A DNA stretch of 64,000 bases from positions 36,630,426-36,694,425 of the forward strand of contig CP136064.1 of NCBI GenBank assembly GCA_032622095.1, given 5' to 3'. The notes beneath the pieces are model-generated. The model was not told the origin of the DNA. It saw only the letters and a program-made list of their open reading frames with translations, and did not search any database. A program made the translations under genes and the position numbers. The number at the start of each line of letters is the position of its first letter. Position 1 is the first letter of the stretch. This stretch comes from Siphonodentalium dalli. Taxonomy: Eukaryota > Mollusca > Scaphopoda > Gadilida > Siphonodentaliidae. Below are positions 11,608-21,678 of the stretch, in pieces.

Positions 11608-12493
11608 TATCCAGTGTACTTAATAGTCTGTCCGTTTAATTGGCAAGCACTGACAGTCCTAATTTTGTAATGCCAATGAACGTTACTTATAATTTCCTGT
11701 TCCGTTTTCATAGAAGACAAACAAGTTAACTTCTGCAATTTCACCAAAATGTTTTTGCTAATGATCTATTTATGGAAATAAATGATTGCCGTAAACTGTA
11801 AAATCTGAAGCCGATTCCAAAATTCGTGGAAAATAAAATTGTGACAAACTCAGACACAGACGTTGTGTGAAAATTGACACCAATGTTCGATATATAATAT
11901 AATAAATAATGCATGTCTTGTTGTCTATGCGACAATAGTGGGCTTCGGGGAGGAATAGTTCACGAGCATAGTCAACTCCAAGCCATGCATCATCTATATA
12001 TAAAATCTTTTTTACATTTAGCATACTACTATACCAAGCTGGCATACAACAATGTATGAACAGAGGCAACAATTTCGAAAAGAAATTTATTGCATGATCC
12101 CACCCTTATTCCATTCAATAAACCCATTCTATAAATTGTGATATTAAATGTTCCTTTAATAACAGGAAATAGTGCCAGGTAAACCTTTGACTTCCGATTT
12201 GTCGTCTGTTTACATACCCTACGCTACGTCTCAATATACTATGGCTTCCAATATTTTCCACCAATCTATAATGAATGAAGAGTTTGATAAGTTACGTCAT
12301 TAAATATACGTCATTAAATATACGCCATTAAATACGCCAAAGAGACTTTATTTATCTGGGATTGTTTCTTTACACGGGCAAACAACGCATAGTTACGTTA
12401 AACATCATCGCATGCCTTATAGAAGCCGATTTTAGTTTCGCATCCCATTTATCGATTTAAGTATGTTGTGTCGAGGTTTTTGATCATGTAATA
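11608..12493. other. Intergenic stretch with one shared repeat fragment
   Basis: No gene is supported. Positions 11932-11992 (GGCTTCGGGGAGGAATAGTT, then GTCAACTCCAAGCCATGC) match part of the inverted repeat at 13057-13184, so both belong to one dispersed family. Short ACGTCATTAAATATACG words repeat near 12294-12340. Confidence 0.5.
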
Positions 12494-12650
12494 AATAGAC
12501 TCTACAACTCGTCCCAGTTTATAACGGAATTTACAAAATCGTCCAGTCAATTATGTCTGGACCTCGCCAAAGGCTCGGTCCAGACCTAGTTTACTGGACT
12601 CATTTTGTAAATTCCGCTATAAACTGGGGACTCGTTGTAGATCCTCTATA
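12494..12650. repeat. Hairpin-forming MITE-like palindrome
   Basis: CTACAACTCGTCCCAGTTTA at 12502 pairs with TAAACTGGGGACTCGTTGTAG ending at 12640. The arms continue through ACGGAATTTACAAAAT, and the centre is a second small hairpin (GTCTGGACC-tcgcc-aaa-ggc-tcGGTCCAGAC). A weaker TATAGA extension lies outside. The whole unit folds back almost end to end, as in palindromic MITEs. Confidence 0.85.
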
Positions 12651-14376
12651 TATAATATATGTGTCCACCTTACTAATGCGTGTCCAGATGAAATTAAAAT
12701 AGTACTATGAAAATGTTTGTCACAGGAACGACGTCAACTTGCGAAGTGGCAACATTCCGTTGAGTTCACCTTGTAATACAGTTTCAGGTTTCAAAACAAA
12801 CCTAAATACTGCGCGTTTCGGTTTATTGAACTTGATTTCAACACATTCTTGCGACGGTTATGTTTCTCTTAAAATGTTTACCGGTAAGTTGATAAACATA
12901 GTGTATTTGTTCTCAACGAGTTGTACACGATTTCTCTTACCGTCTTATGAAGTGAATTGAACAGTCCAGCAGCTGGTGCATTCTGGTTAGGATACCGTTA
13001 TGTAATATGCATGCTACATTTGACAGGTTCGAATTGTTCGGTGAAATATAATAATTAGAGCATGTATCATCGTTGACTACGTGGGTTTTGTGCCCAGTGG
13101 GGTGGGTATAGTTCACGTCGCGAAATATTCCCACCCTATGCCCATAAGTACTACACCCGCGTGGTCAACTCCAAGCCATGCTCTATTTATTAAATAGTTT
13201 GCTGATATCAACGTTGTCATGATCCGAGAGCAACCCTTGTAAATATGCACTTTCATATATGCCGATTTCGTGGGCATTAGTTAGAATGGTATAAACGGGA
13301 GTTTTTGTTCAGCAGTATGCCCCTAGAATTAGAAGTTCATAAAAAGTGTCAAATCGATATGGTATTTAGTATAGACCAATCCACATATAATCGTTTTGAC
13401 TGTTGCATTGTGGTATAGATTATATCCAAAGAAAGGTCTCGCGTTTGGAGCTGCATGCATTTACTATATATGGGAGATTCAGAGTGGGTCTATAAAACAA
13501 ATTATAACTTCGTAAATTGTTCTTAGTTTTTGCGTGAATTTGTTAATATATAACAGTGACATATATGTTTAACACGTTTATGTATGAAAACAAACTTACC
13601 AAACTGTCCAATCTATTTTTTCTCAAACATTTGAAACTATCGCATACAACGAGGAGATGAAGGTGAAATTATTGTTGATATAGCGCAAACGATTTAGTGT
13701 TCTAATTAAAACTAATCTAAATAATTTCACTTTCATTCATATTACCGTTGCTGTAAATAGAGTATGCATGTCATCCCTTCACTATGACGTCAGAGCGCAC
13801 TATGTATAGTTTTACGATTCACAGAATAAAACTACAGAAATTGCCCGTGCATCCGAGATGGATTGTTGAAAACGGTTATGTGGATGAGATGGTTAACATA
13901 CTAGTACTTCATTTTGGTACACATTTATATACAATCGACTAGTTGGTGAGCTCGTCGACAGTATTATCAGTAAAATAAGATGATCCATGCATCGACTTCA
14001 TGCCGAGCAATGCTGTCTTGTATGGAGTTGTCATCAACGTTGTGAAACTATTTACGGACATACATGTAGTACCAAAGGGCCTTTACGGATTCTGAACTAT
14101 TCCGTGGCCTATCTGAATAACATCGGACATATCAACTCTGGAAAAAATTCATCACTTCTGTCTAAAATATACCCAGGGCTTTCCAGTACGTGTTCTGGGC
14201 ACTCCTGTGTACGTATCCGCGCTTAACATCCAACCTATCAAGTCATTGATTGAAGCATCTAAGTCAATCTGCGTGTATCGAAGCCGTTGTCGTATATGAC
14301 TCTTGGAATAGCAAAGATATCCCAAATGGGGGGACTGACTGACGGACTATAAAACCTTTCCCAATTTGTAAACTTA
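12651..14376. other. Intergenic stretch, no supported gene
   Basis: A/T-rich DNA with short chance frames (12739-12960, 13987-14226). The only structure is the inverted repeat at 13057-13184. Confidence 0.4.
13057..13184. repeat. Imperfect inverted repeat (small MITE-like unit)
   Basis: AGAGCATGTATCATCGTTGA followed by CTACGTGGG-TTTTGTGCCC and GGGGTGGG pairs with CCCACCCTATGCCC and GTGGTCAACTCCAAGCCATG. The right arm recurs alone at 11970-11990, which supports a dispersed element. Confidence 0.65.
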
Positions 14377-15818
14377 GGGGGTGTTTATACATTACCCGGC
14401 GAAGATCGCATTCGCTTTAGCCGGCAGCGATAACAATAGAGTGTTTATACTTCGCCGGATAAGAATTACGGCTATCCGGATACTCAGCTATACGGTTTTC
14501 AACTTTTGGATAAAATGATTTAGTACAAGCACCTGATTGTCGTGTGGATTCTAATTCGCTCTGCGGTTAAGTTAGATGTTTATCTGTGGTCATGCCGTCA
14601 TGGGTGATTTCCTTTCAACAATTAACTCGAACAATAGTATTGTGTAATCTCTGATAGACCAGCCCGCTTTTCACTTGTGTATACCGATGATGGTACACAT
14701 ACTCTGCATGTGCATGGTACATTTGTTGCGCATTCGAGGGAATTAATTCATGTACATGTATGTCCATATATATATATGGAGGAAATGGGATGGCACGTTT
14801 CTATGGATTCAAACTTAATGGAAAATTAGTTCAATAATCTAAATCTGAGTGTGGGACTGTTCATCTTTGGAATTTATCGACCGACCGTGGTTATGGCAGG
14901 TGTGAGAATTTGTTTTAATCTGAACCCTGAAAATTGCAAAACCCTAGCATTCAGCCTTAATATTTCCAATTGTTGGACATTTTCCAAACTTGACGCACCT
15001 CTAATAAGGTTGGATCATTTCCAACTGATGGTCATTTCAGTCCAACAATTTGGTAAAAAAATAAGCAAATGTTGCCTAAAGAAATCACCAATAACAAATT
15101 GATGAAAATAAAACTACGAGAACAATTTCAACATATTGCTGGTGTCAAATGTCCAACTATTGCCGTGTCAGGTATGAAATTTCCAGCTTTTGAATATTTT
15201 GATTAAAGTTGGGATGAGACACCCCATCGCCACGGCCCTATATACATGGACATGGTGAACGCCCGAGTAAAATGAAAAACATATTTTATTGTATAATGTG
15301 CAAACGGAAAATGTGTCACAATAGATTCGCGATGTTGAAACTTATATATATAATATAAAATCCAATCCGAATGATTAGACACCAATTTGTAGATGTATGC
15401 GACGAAAAGATCTCAAAACTGACAATGGCCATGCTTTTGGTGCGACACTCACTTCACATGCTGTATATGAATCCAAACAAACCATTAACAATGTTTTTTA
15501 AATATCTATAAAATTACCAATAGCAATACCTGAAAGTTTGAGTTGGATGTTAATAATTTCAGCATTTCCATTTCTAAAAAGTTTCATTTCACTATACTGC
15601 CCAACCATATCTCTAACAGGAAGCGGCTAGATGTTTACAGGTGTACAGCAATATCATATTGCAGTTCAGTGAGAACTAAAACGAAAACTATTAACAAGTA
15701 AAGGAGACACATGAATATATGCGTATCTTCGCCGGCGATGTGTAAACACTCTGCCCAACCTTCGCCGGCTAACGGGTTCGCCGGGTAACGGCTTCACCGG
15801 CTATGTGTGAACGTCACC
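14377..15818. mobile_element. PIF/Harbinger-like non-autonomous DNA transposon
   Basis: The ends form imperfect inverted repeats: GGGGGTGTTTATACATTACC on the left, and on the right, reverse-complemented, GGTGACGTTCACACATAGCC. Both lie exactly inside TTA direct repeats (14374-14376 and 15819-15821). Subterminal CCGGCGAA and GAGTGTTTA-AC motifs recur several times in mirrored order within about 100 bp of each end. TTA target duplications with G-rich TIRs are typical of PIF/Harbinger. The 1442-bp interior has no transposase-like ORF; the 83-codon frame at 14851-15102 is not recognised. Confidence 0.7.
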
Positions 15819-15979
15819 TTAGGTGTAGTGAAAGAAATGTCTTACAACCGATCCGTCATAAAAATTTCCCCACATAATGAAGGTGGTATATAAATGTATG
15901 GATGTCATGGTAAGAAAATGTGATAATATATGCTAGGCATATCAATGAAGAGGCTATATGTGACCCGCCATATCAAATC

Positions 15980-16370
15980 CAGTCGTAAGTCGGGATTTTT
16001 TTACCCTGTGCCAATGCATTCTCTTATATATGCGAGTCGACCATAGGTCGCCTCGCATATATAAGAGAATGCATTGGCCTAAATTTTTTTTATCATTTCT
16101 TACAATTTTTAGGACATAAAATAAAAAACATCCATTACCCTGCAGGGAGCCCCACACATATATAGAAGCATATAGAAGAGTGTCGTTTGCTCATGTTTGT
16201 CTGGGGCTCTGTATGTGTGAAATTATAAAATTGTTAAAGAATACAAGAAAAACAAATTTAAATTGTAAAAAATTGTTAGGCCAATGCATTCTCTTATATA
16301 TGCGAGGCGACCTATGGTCGACTCGCATATATAAGAGAATGAATTGGCACAGGGTAAAAAAAATCCAGAC
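15980..16370. mobile_element. Nested palindromic MITE
   Basis: Two hairpins, 16008-16076 and 16280-16348, are inverted copies of each other. Each is itself a palindrome: CCAATGCATTCTCTTATATA, then TGCGAGTCGACCATAGGTCG, then the mirror image. The outer sequences CCCTGTGCCAAT and ATTGGCACAGGG also mirror. The centre near 16150-16220 has GGAGCCCCA and TGGGGCTC arms. It sits only in copy A of the GT31 3' duplication, so it inserted after that duplication. A diverged relative lies at 37023-37185. Confidence 0.8.
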
Positions 16371-16667
16371 CAAGGTCCAAATTTATCGCAAGCAAATTGT
16401 TCGTCGTTCTCATGACATAACTTATGAAGTGGGAATTTTATACCGTACCCACAAAAGCCGATTTTGTTTAATTCCAAACGTAAAATTTAGATATTTTTTG
16501 GAAACTGACTCCCAATGAGTTGAAAAGATGCCAAAATGTTTCGAAAGGATCATCATCAGTTGGATATTGCTTACTATGTCCCATACTAAGCATCTGTCAC
16601 GTCCCCCGCTAAAAACCCTTATGTCGCGGCTTCCATGCATATAACTAATACATGTATCAGCTATTTA

Positions 16668-16850
16668 TCAATTCAAGAAAACCGTATCATTTCGTACCCC
16701 ATGCATCGCGCCCATTGTCTCGGTGTCTAACTTGTGAATTCTTAGCATGCTGAGGTACGAACATGAATGCTTTCTGACACATTGTGTTACGTCTTGTCGT
16801 AAAATCATGGCTTCGTTTACGCCATGAACTTCACTTCTTTCTGCTAGGCA
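16668..16850 (-). pseudogene. Truncated duplicate of the GT31 C-terminus
   Basis: The last ~55 codons read DVTQCVRKHSCSYLSMLRIH followed by a region ending VRNDTVFLN. They parallel the C-terminus of the intact gene at 17154-18278 (DITQCVRKHSCSYISMLKNH, ending RNKYIFLN), including both cysteines of the CVRKHSC motif. Similarity fades upstream near EVHGVNEAMI, and no catalytic region is present. It cannot encode an enzyme. The reading frame has survived, suggesting recent duplication. Confidence 0.85.
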
Positions 16851-17153
16851 TATTAAAGAAGAGGCTCGATACAATAATGACCAAGATCCCAATTTATCGC
16901 AGGCAAATTGCTCCTCGTTTTCATGACATAACTATTGAAGTGGTAGCTGGATCCTGGAGCAGTCTAATGGAATTTTGAAAAATGTTCAGAACGTGCCCCC
17001 AAACCGCCAACATGTTTCAATAGGATCTTCATCAGTTGCAGATTGTTGACTCTGAACCATACTAAGCGTATATCACCACCCCCCCCCCCTCTCCCGCACT
17101 AAAAACACCACATGTCGTGGCGTCCATGAATATATCGATATATCAGTTATTTA

Positions 17154-18278
17154 TCAATTCAAGAAAATGTACTTATTTCGTTTAGCCTGCATCGTGACCC
17201 ATGGCTCGATGTCTAATACATGATTTTTTAGCATGCTGATGTACGAACATGAATGCTTTCTGACACATTGTGTTATGTCGTCTTCGTTATAAGTCATGAC
17301 ATCAATTACGTCATGATACGTCACTTCTTTTACTTTATATGCCAGTAATCCGAACACAAAAACGTCATCCACAAAGAAGAATTGAGTAGTAAATGCAGCT
17401 TCGTATAGCTTTGGGATCAAATCTCCTGATATAAACACAGTGAAACCACTACAGTAAGGTACAGGATACCACGTTAGCGAGGGAAACACGCCCGGTTCTA
17501 CGTACCATTTACTGCGAACGTCTCGAATAATTTCCATTGTATTGTTCTCTATGTAGGTACACCAAATTGTATTGGGCTGTTCAAACGCGGGTAGTAGGCG
17601 CTCGATAATGACGTAAGTATTCAGCGCAATATCGTCGTCTGTTTTTGCCACAACCCTCACGTCTGCGCAAAACATTGTTATCCAGTTTAAGCCTAACACA
17701 CCCTTTAATGTCAGATTTCTGTATGTATCCATGAAGTCTCCTTGAACTATGTCTCGGAATAACTCGTTTTCTTCTATAAGAAGGGAGTTATTTCTGGAAT
17801 CTCGCGTTTTCCCAAGAAGAAAGATCACTCTTACTCCATAAGGCTCGAACAGCGTTTTGTTGGCCCATTGTGATCTGATTAATCGCCGTCTTGCGAAGTT
17901 ATTTACAGAACTGTGAACCATTATCAGAAGGTCAACAGGTGAATCACAAATATCCGAGTTTGTTATGATAAATCCACACCCAACGGCATATGTCGAACAC
18001 AGCCCCAACTTCGGAAGGGCGGGCATGTCACCATGGTTACGATGTCGGCGACGCCTTCTGTCACCAACAGTTTTGAGATATCTGGTAGTATTCATGTTGA
18101 TGTTTTGGGCGAAACGCTCCCGAGTCGGATTTTCCGCTGTGCGTTCGGCCACTGCGGAGTTGGTTACGCGTAGGCTTTTCTCTCGTGTGCATGTATATAT
18201 ACTTATAAGATTTATATTAATGACAATAGTTACACCAACTAAAGCCAACGCGACTACACTCCAATGCCTAAAAGGCAT
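17154..18278 (-). CDS. GT31 family glycosyltransferase (beta-1,3-galactosyltransferase-like)
   Basis: A 374-residue single-exon type II membrane protein. A short cytoplasmic N-terminus (1-6) precedes a membrane anchor (about 7-29). A basic stem (RRRRRHR at 74-80) leads into a lumenal GT31 domain. Family landmarks: LLIMVHS (117-123), ARRRLIRSQWAN (129-140), VRVIFLLGKT (149-158), EENELFRDIVQGDFMDTYRN (169-188), the metal-binding KTDDDIALN (DDD at 214-216), YPVPYCSGFTVFISGD (271-286) and VDDVFVFGLLA (303-313). Sequons at N63, N140, N163, N188 and N245 fit a Golgi glycoprotein. GT31 enzymes transfer Gal or GlcNAc in beta-1,3 linkage from UDP-sugars; acceptor and donor cannot be read from sequence. 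The ATG at 18278 follows an in-frame TGA, and CTGCAG just upstream could be a 3' splice site of a 5'UTR intron. Length is normal for the family. Confidence 0.92.
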   Translation of the reverse strand: MPFRHWSVVALALVGVTIVININLISIYTCTREKSLRVTNSAVAERTAENPTRERFAQNINMNTTRYLKTVGDRRRRRHRNHGDMPALPKLGLCSTYAVGCGFIITNSDICDSPVDLLIMVHSSVNNFARRRLIRSQWANKTLFEPYGVRVIFLLGKTRDSRNNSLLIEENELFRDIVQGDFMDTYRNLTLKGVLGLNWITMFCADVRVVAKTDDDIALNTYVIIERLLPAFEQPNTIWCTYIENNTMEIIRDVRSKWYVEPGVFPSLTWYPVPYCSGFTVFISGDLIPKLYEAAFTTQFFFVDDVFVFGLLAYKVKEVTYHDVIDVMTYNEDDITQCVRKHSCSYISMLKNHVLDIEPWVTMQAKRNKYIFLN

Positions 18279-18640
18279 AACTGCAGAGATTTCTGGTTGT
18301 CACTCTTTCCGACGTAACTTCACCACCGTTGAGACCGTTGTAGAGGCAATCTGGAAATTAAAAGACAGATACCACCCGGTTAAGTGGTTGTGATAATTTG
18401 CTATGATGACGGTGGCTCACGCTGAACTGTTATGATGCTGGTAGGGCAAACTGGTGCCGTTAAGAAAATGTACCTTTATTTTTTCTACAGTTGTTGCTGT
18501 GTGGTGATTGACTACTAAACGAGGCATTTAATTAAAAGCCAGCATATGAAACATTCAAAAATATATAATTATTAATATGAATCTATATTGATATTCAATT
18601 TTTATTTTTTTTCCAATATTATTTATTATTCTTCTTAACA
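18279..18640. promoter_or_regulatory. Upstream region of the GT31 gene
   Basis: On the minus strand the ATG is preceded by AAATCTCTGCAG, a plausible splice acceptor, so the promoter may lie further right behind a 5'UTR exon. No clear TATA box could be assigned. The 142-codon plus-strand frame at 17965-18393 is antisense. Confidence 0.3.
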
Positions 18641-19130
18641 TATATTGTAACCCTTATATCTCAGAAAGTTAAAAAGATAAAGCATTGAAATTTGGTAGGT
18701 ATATGTACCTTGCCAAGTTACAGCATCGAAGCATTTAGGTTTATGTCCTAACTTGCTTTCCAGAGTTATGCCCCTTACAATTTGTTTTGGGGGAAAAGTT
18801 TGTGGTCAGATCTTCTCCTATAGCAAGCCAAGCAGCTGAATTCGGTTCACGTAGCCGTGTTAACCATCGAAAGGGCACGGATCGAGGAACTTTTCACCAA
18901 GGTCTTAACACAATTTGTTGACATGGGAGGGGTGCAAAGTTTGTAAAAACAATTTCTTGTCACCGATTCCAACCATTTTGTAAATCGGTTGAGAAATGTT
19001 ATAGCACATCCAAAAATGTATTCATAAATGCCACCTGTAGAAAGTGTTTGTGGTCAGATCTTCTCCTAGACGAAGCGTAACAGCTGGATTTGGTCTATGT
19101 GAGCGTGTTAAACATAAACAGAAGACGAAA
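18640..19130 (+). repeat. Two diverged ~243-bp repeat units of a dispersed family
   Basis: GTGGTCAGATCTTCTCCTA recurs near 18805 and 19048, each followed by AGC-GCAGCTG-ATT and CGTGTTAA. The preceding text (AAGCATTGAAATTTGGTAGG, then AGAGTTATGCCCCTTACAA) is typical molluscan intergenic repeat prose. No coding content. Confidence 0.65.
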
Positions 19131-20410
19131 CCATGAACTGCCAATGTCAAAAATTACACCAATGGCGATATATTTCAACATCCATTCCTGTTCAGTGCAC
19201 TGCGTTAGGTAATCACCCAAACCAACGTCGGCTGTCTGTTTTGTCAACCGGCCGTGATACTGCGGTTTTGTCACGATGTGGCTGGAAAATGACATATTTT
19301 GAGTTCAAAAACGGTAAAAATTCGATCGTTTTAAAATTTTGTTTTCACTTTTTTAAAATGTCCATTTTTTGCAATAAAAATTTCTCGACTTTGATATTTG
19401 AAAAGTAACGGAACTGTGGTGTCAGTCGTATAATTTTATAATACTTCTCAGCATGGCCCACATTTTCATAAAGCACAAGCCATCTTATTCGCGGACTTTC
19501 GCTTGCAGTTCTCAACTAATTGAACCTATTTTATATCCGTTCACGTACCCGTAAACCATTGTAATATATTATATTTATTAATTGAATGAACGGGAGTCAG
19601 TGTATACCGTCCAGTTTCCCAACCTTACCACCCCTAAGTCGCTCATTTTGGTATCATAATTTCGGAGTTGAACTATCTAGGGTTTTGTATTGGTTTCCCA
19701 TTTGGTATATAGCATAAGTTCGTTTCTATTATGTTGTAATCAGATCTGACCATTTAAAAACTGTCTCCTTATCATCTGCATGTATCACAAGTGAAAATGT
19801 ATGAGTTTATTGTCCGATTGTTTTTTAGATCGCCGATTGTTTATTTCGCATTAATTGGACGACACGTAATGTAAAGTGTTATAACTTACGAAGAGCCGAC
19901 AACGTCACCACACGTTCATAAAATATACAGACATATGTGTTAAAGTGCAGACTAATTCACCACCTTCGTGTATTCAAGAATATAAATCACACCAAAATTA
20001 AGCGAATTGTATATGGAATATGTAGGTATAAGCTGCCATGTATATATCATTCACAAAATGCTTCAATATCATGAAAATCTATTAGTTATTATACAAAACC
20101 ACAAATTGTACGGAACGTCGCAATATAGGCAAGCGAGCAAACATATTTTAATATCGTCATACGCTGTTGCGAAATGGGCCGATCGTTCAATGTAAAATAA
20201 TTATTGAAGCTTGTTTCTCCTCATTTTAAGACTTTTACTAGATTTCGCTGAGCCACATCGTCCCGTATGGTCTGGTTTTTGTTCATAAAATCTTATTTCT
20301 GCGGGAAATTTTCCTTCTTTGTTTACGGAAAAACAAAATGACGACTCAGCAATGAAGATACCACGATAATACTTTTCTGAACTTGAGTACGACGCCACAG
20401 TAAAACTCAG
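19131..20410. other. Intergenic stretch, no supported gene
   Basis: The 66-codon minus-strand frame at 19095-19295 and neighbouring short frames show no domain. No strong repeat or hairpin was seen. Confidence 0.4.
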
Positions 20411-20419
20411 CATCATGTA

Positions 20420-21480
20420 GAGACCTAGACAGAGAAGGCTAACAAGGTTAGATATTGCTAATTCTCTTCCTCACCAAATTAACAAAGTATCAAAGCGATT
20501 TGGAAAGCTGAAGGAGACATGGAATGGTTCGTAACTTTCTCAGACGTCAATGAAGCTAAGAAGCAAGCCAGCATAGAAGAGTTTGGCTCCAACATCAGAG
20601 ACATCCCGATTATACCGACAATGCTGGCTCACTGCATAGTAAACATTCGGGTACATTGGCTACCCCCATATATCAGGGACTCCTTTTTAGGGAACTATTT
20701 ATTTCAGTTTTGAACCTATAGGTGAACTGAAACAGATAAGGAGGAGGTGAAAGATTTGTGGAAACGGGTATACGAACAGTTCGAGTAGAAGACGACACCA
20801 AGATGATCTATCACCTACCGCATATAGTGCGTTTTCAAGATGATATGAAGATGCTTCTGAATGTAAAAGGCAGAACCCCAGTTTGCATAGGATGTGGGAT
20901 GGAGAGACACATCAAGTCCGATCCTAGATGTACTGCTATGAGGACTCCTACGCAGAGGCCGTGGGAAGACCAGTAGGCGACGTTGGTAGCGGATACGCGG
21001 GATCGGTACGTAGCATGTCGTATGCAGCGGCAGCAGCAGGATACGACCCAAGTGCAGGAGTAAAACAGACACCACCTACGAAAGAGCCGATGGAGGCACT
21101 GGAGTTGGTGGACAGACACAGACACAAAGAATGGACAGCAGAAGACGACGGGAAACGAGACGAAGAGATGAGAGAAGAGAAAGAAGAATCAGAAGATGAA
21201 GAGACGACGATAGAAGAAACGCAGAACGAGGAAGATGAAGAGACTCAGCCCCCAGCCATCACAGATGATACAGTTACACATAATGAACATCAGACGACGA
21301 TAAAACGACGGGACTTATCATGAGAAGCAGAAGCAAAAACACTGAAGGTAGACGACGAAGGGGCAGAGTGTTTCTCACAAGTTCCATCCCTGATCAACGA
21401 CGAGCTCTCCGAACCTGACTCTGAGAGGCTGGAGATCGATGATGAAGACAAATAGAATGGCTAAACTATATTAATTTGTA
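20420..21480 (+). pseudogene. LINE ORF1-like protein with zinc knuckle (decayed)
   Basis: Plus-strand frames join into an ORF1/gag-like protein with frameshifts. 20490-20711 reads AIWKAEGDMEWFVTFSDVNE and VRVHWLPPYIRD. 20758-20976 reads LPHIVRFQDDMKMLLNVKGR, then a CCHC-type knuckle CIGCGMERHIKSDPRC. 20928-21323 reads SYAAAAAGYDPSAG and ends in a long Glu/Asp/Lys-rich tail. The order (an RRM-like region with VHWLP, a GR-P-C-x2-C knuckle, an acidic tail) is that of LINE ORF1 proteins. ORF2 of the same element resumes at 25286, after an inserted foldback element. It is inactivated by at least two frame changes. Confidence 0.7.
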
Positions 21481-21670
21481 TGTAAACGTCCAATCCTAAT
21501 ATCCAGACCCAGGCAGGCCCCACAATTTTACCCCAACTATCCCGCGATCCTCAACCGAGCACGCGACTGCCGTGTTTTATTGTCGTTGCATTGTATGTAT
21601 TGTCCGTATCGCCTGATTTTAACACACATTCAATACAACGATTTATTCTTTGCTAGTAACGATGATCGGC
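21481..21670 (+). other. LINE inter-ORF spacer, left part
   Basis: Non-coding sequence between the decayed LINE ORF1 and the foldback insertion. It continues at 25091-25285 on the other side of the insertion. Confidence 0.5.
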
Positions 21671-21678
21671 TAATTACA

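Larger units (their letters stand above)
15931..17340 (-). repeat. Tandem duplication of the GT31 3' end and downstream flank
   Basis: Copy A (about 15931-16842) and copy B (about 16843-17340) share GCTAGGCATAT-A-GAAGAGGCT, AATTTATCGCA-GCAAATTG, TCATGACATAACT and TATTTATCAATTCAAGAAAA in order, then the last ~60 codons of the GT31 gene. The spacing of matched landmarks is roughly 490-520 bp once the hairpin element in copy A is ignored. Copy B holds the real 3' end of the gene; copy A is a displaced duplicate. Confidence 0.8.

Noticed and set aside
17965-18393. 142-codon plus-strand ORF over the GT31 gene
   Set aside because: Antisense to the N-terminal half of a well-supported gene.
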